Under the pieces are notes generated by a model. The model saw only the letters and a list, made by a program, of their open reading frames with translations, had not been told where the DNA came from and ran no database searches. Positions 39,901 to 51,900 of a stretch of 64,000 nucleotides of DNA are shown piece after piece. The stretch spans positions 19,307 through 83,306 of the forward strand of contig JAMKCH010088089.1 in NCBI GenBank assembly GCA_023653785.1. Direction: 5' to 3'. Each line of letters starts with the position of its first letter. The first letter of the stretch is position 1. The position numbers and the translations under genes are program-made. Source of the stretch: Ophioderma brevispina (lineage: Eukaryota > Echinodermata > Ophiuroidea > Amphilepidida > Ophiodermatidae).

Positions 39901-42900
39901 CTTTTGATGTTATAACAAAAATACCTCCATACCAAATTATACACACATGGTCATGACAGTCCTATGGGCAATTTATTGCATATTTTTGCTTAGACTATCC
40001 AAATGGTTGGAAAGATTTAACTCAAATTTTTGTAATCGTGGAGTGTTGTGTGATGAATTCGCGCAGTGAGGGAGAAATCACAATAAAAAATCTGGTCTTC
40101 CACCTTTAAAGGTGCGTGATCGGATCGTCTTTGGGACTCCCCGATTTACCCAGAAGTAGTGTCGATTTTTGGTATCAGATTAAGACCATGTTTTTTCCTC
40201 CTCATCGTCGTCCTGAAATTTGAGCCTCAAATCCATTTCATTTCCCAAGATATAAACAAAAACTGCCGTTTAATGATTAACAACCAGCATTATTAGCACA
40301 AGTATTGAATAGGGCTTTTGCAATTTGCCATTATTTGATTGTACCATCAAACAAACTGCAAGTTGTTTCCCACTGTACTTGATGGGGCATGTGGTGCAAG
40401 TGCCGCTCTCCATAGAATTAGAGAACACAATAGACAGAATTGGAACAAGTGACTTTAAAGGTCACAGATATATAGAAGGTCTATTTTATTTTGATTGGTT
40501 ATTCAGAGGTTAGTCCATGTTTATATCATCCAATATAGCCAATCAGAGATAATGAAAGTAAGGTGGTACAACATTTGAAGCATTTAAAAGTTGGTTATTT
40601 TTTTTAGTAAAATTTTAAAATCATCTTTCTGAAACATACAAACATGTGTCAGGAATCTTTTTGAGGAATGCAAAAGTCACCTTTGCACAGGTTGGGTAAT
40701 ACTTACCAGGTATCTCAGAATTTATCAGTTAAACACAAAAATTCAGAGTTTAATTGTTTTTGTTTAATTTGAGCATGATGCTAATTTTCATGTCTTTAAC
40801 CTCTTATTTTATAAATTGTGTTCCCTCAGTATGTCAGCCCCAATCCTTTAATAAATAGAGGCTGGCTTTTTAGGCAAAACCATTTAATAGTGTTGAATAG
40901 TGTTGGGATGCTCATCTCGTGCTACCAAATGCAATACAAACTTTATCCTTAATTAACAACAATCAACTTTCCTGCCTCTTACATTTTGCTGTAGGAAAAA
41001 TGATTGTGTATCTCTACCTGCATAATTATTATACAAATATGACATTTCTCTCAGACATTGTTTGGAATTTCGAAACTAATATAAAGTATAGTACATAAAG
41101 CCTCATTTTTAAAGTGCGTGTTCCGATCGTGGTTTGGGCCCCCCTGATTTACCCGGAAGTAGTATCAGCTTTTGATATCAGATTAAAGGCGTATATTTCT
41201 CATTGTTGTCCTAATATGAGCCCTCCAATCCCTTTCATTCCCAATATATGACGAAAACCGCCGTTATAGTCGTTACACCAATATTAGCAACAGTATGAAT
41301 AGGGCTTTGCAAATATCAATTATTGCTTTCTACCATCAAAACCGCCCAGTTTGTTTCCCTCGGTACTTGTTGGGGCTTATGTGGCCAGTGCCAAGCTTTC
41401 ATATCAAGTAGAGAACACAATAGACATGGATGCAAAACAAGCACCTTTAAATTGGTGATTAAAAATACTAAACACGATTATCACTACATGACTGTTTGAA
41501 ACAACTTTTGACCAAAAACAAATGGGAATCCCCCATGGGGGAACCATGCCTATTTTAGGTCAAATTTGATGTAATCGAAAGACCTTAGGCCACATGATTT
41601 GTGTGTCTGTTTGTCTGTCTGTGTAATCAAACATTTATATAAACCCCTGTGGTTTCAACACTTTTTCAACTACTTCAGCTTATTAAGGGCAAGGATGGAT
41701 CAAGTTCCATATTTGGTAATGTTATACATATATGAGAGCAAGGCTCTTATGTGGGGTAACAGATCAGAAGCCCAAAGATCAGTCAGGGGTCGCTTCATGA
41801 TCTTACCTTATCTTTGACTACATATTCAGACATCTTATTTGGGCCACCTCCCTATTTTTTCTAATATAGCATTTTTGACGAGGACGGACTCATTAAATCC
41901 TATATACCTCTTTTTATATAGCATGACTTTAGGCCCAATCATCATCATCCTTCGGCTGCGGAGCAGGCCGATTACAAGAATTCTCCATGCACATCTATTT
42001 TTTGCAAGTGCGGCTATCTGCTCGCATGTATCATGCCTTTATCATACCCTAGCACCCGTTGGATGTAGGCTAATACGAGGGCGTGGACGTCCAGTCTCCT
42101 TTTGCCAGCAGTGGTATGTAGAAGAGCGTAATCTTTTAGTGCAGGCTCTTCTTCTGGCAGACGAAGGATACGTGTCCAAGGAAAGTCAGCTGGCGATGTC
42201 TTACAAAGGTGGTAAGAGGCGCATTATCCCAAAAGGTGGTGGCACATTTATGAAAAATACTCTCTGGTCGTTTGGGGCCTACACTGATCTCCTGGTAACC
42301 AGGATACCTGCCCCAGGCTGAGTTTTGTTGGCTAATCGGTCACCCCATCAAGGTTCTCCCTTGGGAAATCCGATTAGGAGGGTAGCTGGTTAAAACAAGA
42401 TCTACCTACAAGGGCCACCGGTCTGGAGAGCTAATGACGGTCATCCAGCACTGTTTCTTGTCATGTGCTGGCTTCCTGTGTCCTGGTTTCCCAAAGGTTA
42501 GGCCCACCACTGAAAACTGTGCATTGGTGTCGATTGGTGATATGGTGGCAGAATTACCAGGGAGTAGGAGGTGATCCGCCACCCCGTTAGCGGGGACAAA
42601 ACTGGATTTAAAACTTTGGTTTACTACTTCACTACTACTACATATTAAAAGTGGTTCTAGGTCTTGTGCTTGATGCTAGCCCCCCCCCCCACTTGTATCT
42701 TAGACCACCAGGGTAAAATCATAGGAGGGCGGAAATCATAGGAGGGGCAAAACTTACACGATTACTCATATAGGTAAAAAAACCTAATTTTTACACAGCT
42801 CTTGTACTATTGCTTAAACCCCCTGCTTTTTCCTGAATTGAACTCCAGGAAGAGGCGCCCCCCCCAGCACGCCCCTGCTGAACTAGCATACAGTGACATG

Positions 42901-45900
42901 TTTGTCTTCTTACATTCTCAGCTATCAATATTCCCCCCCCCCCCCGACAAACAATTAATAGCTATATCATTTAATTGTGGAAACATTCATATTTTTCTAA
43001 TTTTGGAGCATGTAGTGCAGTAATGTGCAGTTTTCTCCCGTCATTGCACCTGCGCTTGTACACATACACACAAATGGCTACTGTTTATTAGGTTGACACC
43101 ACTGCCTCTACACATGGATAGCAGACTGAGTCGCCGATTTGAACAGACAAAAGTTGCTTTTTGCCTACAATAGGGCGGAAAACAATGCATCACCTGCTGT
43201 GCACATATTACCCACAGATGTTCTTATTGTTATACAAAATTCCTTTACTTTGACATAAGTGATCCACCTTGGGCAAGGCAAAATGCAACTTCCGGTGGTT
43301 TCAATCTGCGGCTTATCACCGGTGCACCAGTGGATTTTGGTGGAATCACTTTCAATATTATTTGATTGATTTGGTAAAGTGCATCTACACGCCAGATTCT
43401 ACTCACAGTGTACCAGAGCTGAAGCCCTGCTCCAGTGTACTCTTCGCTCTACTCACATCCACAGGTACCTCCTGATGCATTATTGATTCGGTACCTACAA
43501 CTAGTACTTGTGGAAGTACACAAGCCACTGGGTGCATAACAGCTTTGTTTACTTATTGCAGTACCCATCCTATATGTACTCTGCAGTTGCCCTGCTCGGT
43601 GACTGATGCTGTAGCTACTCGGAGAGTACCTTCACAGGTACTCCCATACTGGGCTGCTGTAGCAACCCTTGGCTAAACATTCCCTTGTTGTTACTCCTTC
43701 CTGACACATTTTCCAAGTTTAGTAGATTATATTGAGTCACAGCATCACCAAAACCCCTATATATGAAATTTTGTGTAAAAAATATATACACAGAGGATGA
43801 CAAATGTTAAATAATGGATAAGATTACTAAAATATCACAGAGTTAATTAAGCTCATTTGTATGGGAGTCCATACTCCCGCATGGGGGTGACTAGTGGTTA
43901 AGGTACCTGCTTGAACTATGTGAATGATACCCTTCCACTTTTGTGGCTGGAGATGTGGTTACTTCTTGCGGGGAGGTACTGCATGGCTACTAAGAGTAAC
44001 TTCACAGGTACTTCCAATATTCCCAATAATCCCATGGATGCCTTCTCTTCCAAAGCAGTTCTTTATTAGAAGTTAATTTTTATGCCAAAAAACATTTTAT
44101 TTGGCTTGAAAGGCAATTCTATCCCTCATTGTCCGGGACTGCAACAGTGTGCCATCCACTTGGCAATACATTTTTAATCCTGATTATAAAAAATGGGTGG
44201 GTTGCTGACCAGCAAACCCATAAAATGCAAGCATTTAGTACACATGACATTGCATTTTGAATGCAAACTGGAAATATGCATTACACACTATGGATATTCC
44301 TGCTATAAATTTGTATAATTAAAGGCACAATCAGTGATGTGCTTATTAAATAAGAAAATACCCAACATTGCCCGTTTTTGTCAATTTTGCATTTGAAAAC
44401 AATGTTTGAGAATTTTACTGACTAACCTTCACTTCTAGGTGTTTTCTTGCAAATGTTCAAATATTTTGACACTTTTTGGTGGATCACTGATAGTTCCTTT
44501 AAAGATTTTTTAATGGGTTTATAAATGGTTTTTGGGGGCTATATTAGCCTTAGTAAGTGAAATTGTGCTTACAGGTGAGAAGTGTGTTTTTAATTGGAAC
44601 ATCTACCTGCATGGGTACCACTTGCGGCCGTAAAAGTGGTGGTAATTTATCCACCTAGGTACACACGAAGTACCTTAACCACTAGTCACCCCATGCTGGA
44701 GTACATGGTGTGGGGTACTCCATGCAAATTAGCTTTTGCGCGTGTGTGTGGATATTTAGTATCATCTCATAAACATTTTGGTCCCTGTATAGATATTTAT
44801 ACACCAAATGGCATAATAATTTGATTTTTTGATGATGCCAAACTGAAATAGTGTTACTAAGCTTGAAAATGATCAGAAAGTGGAATGTTTGGCACTCCTC
44901 TATGGTCCAAAGTGGTGCCGATTGGCGTACCTGTGAAGCTACTCCGGATTACCTGTAGGGCATTCCACTACTGGTGCCTAACATTTGGGTTTTTGTTACT
45001 TATCAGTCCCTATCAGGCAACTGTAGAGTACATATATGAGGGTACTACTAAGGTAAACATACTGTATGCACTCAGTACCTTGAGTACTTCGCAAGTACTT
45101 AAGTTGTAGGTACGGCATCAATCATGCATCAAGAGGGTACCCTTGGAGTAGAGCCAGAGTACACATGGAGTAGCCTAAGCTCTGGTTTACATCATGAGTA
45201 AGCAGGCTGTGTATATGAATGATATTAATCCCTGACGTTAGCAAGACATTGCTATCTACTGAGATAGCAACTGAGCCAGTGTGCATTATCATCCTGTGGT
45301 GGAACTCCAACTCGTGTAGTATAAGGTACGTTGGCTATACTATGCTGCAACGTGCGTTGCGTAAGTTGCGGTCAGTTGCAGTGCTCGAATTATGGTCTCT
45401 GTCCCGTATACTGCATGGCGGTACTGAAACCGAGTTAAATTTATTTTAACTGCAGCTGCAGTAGGGTACGTTGAGTGCTGCAGCAAGTGATTGATATATC
45501 AGCCTGCACTGTTTGCCACAGTTTGCGTGAGCAGGGTTCCAAAAATAACGGAAGGCACTGAAGCAATGCCCTCGTTGCCCCTACAAGTTGCATTGATGCC
45601 CTAGAAGTTATCCTATTGTTTTGCTATTCTTTTACATGTAATTGCTTGTAAATTGATGTGCCTTTAGATAACTGCCTGAAATGGGGTGTTGGTGCCATTC
45701 GAATCCTTATTTTGCACCCTGGCAGCGAGGTATGACGACCCCTTTTATACTAGTGCTATGGGCCATTTGCATAAAAATGCCCTTAATTTGTCAAAATCTT
45801 AAGCACCTAGGAGGTGCTGGCCCAGTTTTTGGGCCTTAGGCCAAAAAGTTTGTTTGCCTTAACTTGACAGACCCTAAAAATCTTGCCGACTTAAAAAATT

Positions 45901-48900
45901 GTATGCAAATTAGTACAAAAATAAAAAAATGCTGATTCGACCCATGATTTTTGTTCACAAAATTAAAACCCCCTTTTTTACCTACACAAGATTGAAAAAA
46001 AGAAGCATCAAAAACAAGACAAAACACGTAAAATAAAAGATCTTTGCTATCATTGAAAAAAATTAAATAGTAGCAGCTTGAACCAAGCGACCTCTGCATC
46101 AGGGACAGCTCTTAAAGTGACTTCGTGGCAGGGAAACAATATTAGACAATAAAATACACATCTCACCCAGTCATTTTATAATATTGAAATGCAGTGTTTC
46201 AGTGTCAGACATTCTAATGTACCTATCTACTGCTTAAAGGAATCCTGTGACATGACACAATATTTAAGACACAATAAAATACACATCTCACCCAGTCATT
46301 TTATAATATTGAAATGCAGTGTTTCGTTCTCAGACATCCCAATGTACCTGATCTACTGCTTAAAGGAATTCTGTGGCAAGAGACAATATTTAGACACAAT
46401 CAAATACACACATACAGTCATCTGTTAATATTGAAAACAATGTCGACGTATGGGTTTGGTACAATTTCTAGGCAAAACCAGGAAAAATCTAATTTAGTAC
46501 TAGCCATGCACTATGACATCACAGTCTTAATCCACCTTCCACCTGGCATAGGCACATTGCCTCTCTGATCAATACCAGTGGTATGCTAATCCTAGGCACA
46601 CACTGGCAGTGTGCTTCCAAATCTGTGCCAAAAGTATGCCAGGTGGAATGCTGAGTAAGATGCTGATGTCATAAGTGTTTGGCCAGCACTAATTGATTTC
46701 CCTGGTTTTGGCCTAAAAAATTGTACAAATCCACACTAAACAGAATGGTTTTCAATATGAGAAAAATACTGGATGAAGATGTGTATTTTATTGTGTCTAA
46801 ATGTTGTTTGATGGCCACAAAATCCTTGAACTGTGCTACTCTCATCTGTCAGTTTACACAGACACACAGACATGTCACACACACACTACATCATATACTA
46901 CACACATACATACACATATACACACATACACACGCATACCGACAAGAGGTACATTGTGGGGATACCCCACAAAGTTGTTTGTTTTTGTGTATAAATCGGT
47001 ACTCTCATTGTGGGGGTATTTTGTAGGTATAATTCTACACAGTGTGGGATTATTTTGGTGTCGAGTTTTTACACCCTCACAGGCCATAAATACAAAAATC
47101 CATGTGTACGCTGTGGGCCACCCATAGCTTAGACCTATACCTACCCCCCCTAGATGCCAAAAAAAAGGGCATTTGCGGCAAGATTCATGTGGGCATACTC
47201 CATAATACCAAACGCCCACAATGGTAGCTTGTACCTATATTTACTCCACAATGTACCTTTGTAAGAACCAACCCAGAAAAAAGGGGAAATAGTACAAACT
47301 AAAATGATTAAAAAAAAAAAAAAAAAAAACACATATAACACGAATCCGACGGGGAAGCCGCGAAAGGACCCCCTCTACGTCGCCGCCATTACTGGGGGGC
47401 ATCCGGCCACCAACACACAGTACACACCCGCATATTGCTTAACGAACGAATACTAAGCCCATAATCGCATGATAATAAGAATTTACAATCCTACCTTTTT
47501 TGCAATTAGTTAACAAAATTTCACCGTTTATTTCCATGGATTTATGGAAGGATGATGTCATGGACTGGCCTAAACTGGAAAATTCCCGGGCAAGTGTCTT
47601 ACTGTTGTAAAAATTGAACGTTATCTCGCCCACTTTGCGTGACTGAGAAATGACCGCTTGTGGTAGAATACGTGTTAAAAATTGGTAATAACAGCCGCGT
47701 GAGAAAAATAATTTTTCGTAAAATTCAAACATCCAACAAAATAAGTAACAATATAATGTTATATATCCGTGTAGCGTGAAAACTTGAATATGTTCCCAAA
47801 GACCGATCTATTTGCTGAAAAACGTGACCTCTTCCGTATGCGGGATGTTGGGGTTTTAGAAAGGACACTTTCGTTGCCCATGTGATCGATTTCGTAGATC
47901 TGAACGAAATAAAAACAAATTAGTCTCTTTGGGGGGGGTGTGCATGGAATGTGCTAAGCCTGGACTATCAGACAGTGAAAATGACCGGCGATTTACAATG
48001 TGGTATTTAGACTGAAATGGATACATGATTGTTTCATTTGTGTATTAGCGAGTGAATTCGCACGCAGTTCTTTTCCATTTTTGTACTTTTATCGCTATTT
48101 GTGGCAGCCAAGAAATTTACATTTTTTTCCTAGTCACCCATGATGATATACAAATGGATCACTGAAATAGTGGTGTTTTTGCCGTCAGAACTGATCAAAA
48201 ATTATCGCTTCTTTGTGGTAACACGTACAACGTAAACTCGGTGTATAACGAGAAATAGCCAAGATGCCCCCCAGTCATGGCGGATGGCGATGGCCGCCAC
48301 GGCGTAGGGGCATAATAGTCGCCGTCGATTCGTGTATATATTACACACACACCCCCACACATGCACACACATTACACTCGCACTCACACACATGCCTACC
48401 GCAATTGCAAGCACCACACCTTAGCAATATATATCACAACCTTGTTTATCCCTAGGACTTAACTAGAGTAATTACGATATTTAGATCATTTATAAGGATT
48501 TGGTTTATGACAGTTATCCAGCTTTCAAAAGGAAAGGTAATCTAATCAAGTTGGATACAGAATTAGATTAAAATGTCTGTTGTTTTTTGTTCTTAAGGAT
48601 CACACTTTTTTAGCATTCACCTAAAGTCACGTCAAGTTGTACCAGGAACTGACAATCCACATCACATTGAGTCCAAATTGGCATTGGGGGGGGGGGGAAA
48701 TAATATACAACACTTTATCCACCAACGATTCATCCCGAAGTAATGGTACGTGCAAGAGAGCAAAAGTCGAAAGAATGGTACACTAATGAAAGTTGTGTGC
48801 GCACCGAGAAAAAAAAGGGAAAAGTCACATTTAGAATGTGGCTGGTGCCCGCAAGGTCCCCCTGGGCCAGTTAGTTTGTACAGCCAATTGTAATAGTGAC

Positions 48901-51900
48901 AAATTATACCCATTTAGTCGCAGCCAATACTCTTGGGGAGGCTTGCGGGCAAGAAGATGATGCATCTTAAACTCCGGTGGGTGGGAATGGCACATCGCAC
49001 AGCCTTGTCAATTATCTTAATACCTTCTTCTCCTGTCGGGCATACACAGCTTAATTTATCAAATCAAAAAAGGAGGGAGTTTGGGTGTTTTTTTTGCAGT
49101 TTTCTTCTTTTTGTAGTTTAGTAGGTATGGAGAAGTGCGTGTGTTTGAGTGTGGTTATTGAATTTGACATCAAAAGTGTCGTCTTTTGCTTGTGGGATGC
49201 AATTGAAGGGGACAAAAAATCTGTATACATGTTGTTTGCTGTTTGTGTAATTGGCACAGCTGCTTATATTCATTTTCCCTTTTATACATACATGTGTGTA
49301 GCCTTTGATAACTTTATTAATGCTCGCCTGCCCCCATGCGGAGTGCACTCATTGGAGTTTAGAATCTAATAAAATGTTTGCTGATATCGTTATTTTTGGT
49401 GGCCTTTGGGAGTGGGGAATATACTTTGTTGAATTGTAGTGGAAATTTTACTTCTGTAAAGTGAGATCTCAATAAAATGAAGCATTTGTTGTGTTGAATG
49501 TAATTGTTGCCACGTATCCGTGATTAATACTCTTATCAACACTGACATCCATTTTTTCTCTTCTATTCGGGAACGGAACTGCTCACACTAGAGCATAAAT
49601 CTAATTAAAGGGGCATTTTGTGATCCATTGCCCTCATCCCCTGGAACATTACTAAATTCAAGATTTTAATATATCTGAACCTTTGCCCTAAGTATCGTCT
49701 GTTTGCAGATTCAAATCTCTTAGGGAGAAATTCACAATTTTTGTATTTTCTGTCTGTAAACAGATTACAACACATTGGCCTAATGCCTATGGGTACTGTG
49801 ATGTGACAATTTGCTCATACACAACATGCATTTTGATAATCCTTTCCGCAAAGATGTCTAATTAATGACCTAAACAAATATTAATGTGCTCCATGTAGGA
49901 TCATAATGCACCTTTAAAGAGACATGAGGACTTTCCAGAAGAGAAGCACCTCAAATTTTTTAACCAGGTTTTTGTATATTTGGAATCTTACAAATGTATA
50001 GATACACCTGATGTGAATAGCCGAATACACCGTCTTTATGTATAGATGATGATTTACTAATTTTCTGTCGTGGCACGACAGAAATTCAAGCATGGTTTCC
50101 TATAGGGACGATAAGAATAGCAGGCAAGTTCAAAACAAGGTTTGCGGTTTTCTTTCGTGCTTGTTTGTCCATTAAACCTTTGAACGTTTTTGGTAGGTGT
50201 TCTTACAACCAATCAAGTGCAATTTTGGAGAAATTTGTATCCCAACAAAAACTCCTGTCACTGCTACGTGTATAGTTTCCTTGTGTTCCATTCAGAATCT
50301 TTGCTCAAAAAATTTCAATTTTGTATTTTCTGTCACTAAATGGACAAATTACAGCACAGTGGCATGCGAAGCCGGGGTGATGCGAACATTCACTCGTAAT
50401 GCACCATAGAATATCCAAACCTATTTTGAAATAACCTTTTCTTGAATCTTATATCTAGTGAAACATAATATTGAGCTACGATCATGAAATGCACTTTTAA
50501 TTGTGCAAAATTGGAATTGGGGTCCAATTTTTAGGCCACTGGATGGGGACAAATTAAAGCCCACATTTTTCATACCAGATTTCAGAAAGATACCCGGCAG
50601 CGATTTTAACCAGAGGGCTGAAAGTGACTGAAAATACCTCCCGCACTGCAAGGGGTGTACCAATTCAATCGACCCAGGCCTGGACGAAATTCACAAGTCG
50701 TCCTGGCAACCTGCTCCTACAATTTGCAATGTCACCAAATTTGCACAAAGTGCACCAATTAACCTAATTCACATTAATTTGGTCCAAATTTAGACCAAAG
50801 TTGTCGCAATCCCCTAATATGGGTAAAAAGGCAAATATTATTCCATTTCACCTAATATTTTGAGCTAGGGAAGTGAGTAACTGTCCCAATATTTTGAGCC
50901 AAGGGAGCACCTCTCCCCCTACACGCCCCCTACCCTGGTTTTTATGCCAACTGCCCAACTGGAATCCATACCATCATTTTCACCCCAGCGATATTTGTAC
51001 CCAGAATAATTTGTATTGCTTCCATTTCAACATTTTGAATGGCACCATCAGTGATTTTTATGCATACCTCTTTGCTCCACAAATTGATCAATTATAGTCA
51101 ATGAGGTCAATTCCATCAAAGTGGGCTGTGTCCTTTCATCACAAATAACTCCTGATAATGATTATTATAGCTCACCTACTCTTGATCGTTTGAGTTCCGC
51201 ATGCCTTGTTTCCCGAAATTTGTACTCGCTCACAAAGAGCTAAGATATGGATATGCAGCATCTCATAAATGGCCAGTTTTTAACTCAGGCTGCCTGATAT
51301 GAATTATAACATTAATAATTCGTAAATTTCCCTAGGAAGAACCATCACCAACATATCCTAATTCTAAAATTTCATTTGAATCTGGTATAACATCTTTTAA
51401 CGTGAGCAGTATTGCGTGTATTACACTAGTCCCTTGTAGGTCTAGTGTATACAATAAGGGCGTAAGACTAGTACACCCTAATTATGATTGGCAAACAAGT
51501 GTTTTCACAACTACACGGGAGATGAGTGGGACATGCTCTCTACACGACGCAAAATCTCAAGACTGTGCATATTACAATAAGAGCGATTGGGGGGGCAACT
51601 GGCACTTCCAGTTCAAAACTACCTGCAACCGACCCAGAGGCAAACCAGAAGATGCACAGCCGTGCCAATATATTGAACATCATACTCGTATTGACGCCTA
51701 CATGTATAAGTACTATTATATTCCTAGAACCACTAAAGACTGGAACAATCTGCCACCAGACATTGTCAATATCACGGACCCATTACAGTTCAAAAAAGCT
51801 GTTAACTCCTTCATAAGTACTGAGATCCTACAGTTAAGGACTAAAACTCTTTTTGCGTCACACCTAGTCTGCTCGTTTTGTTCCGCTTGGGACGTTGTGC

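Noticed and set aside
41839..42321. 160-codon open frame as a gene
   Set aside because: It runs into dispersed repeat R, shows no recognisable domain, and has no start or splice support; left as probable transposon-derived sequence.
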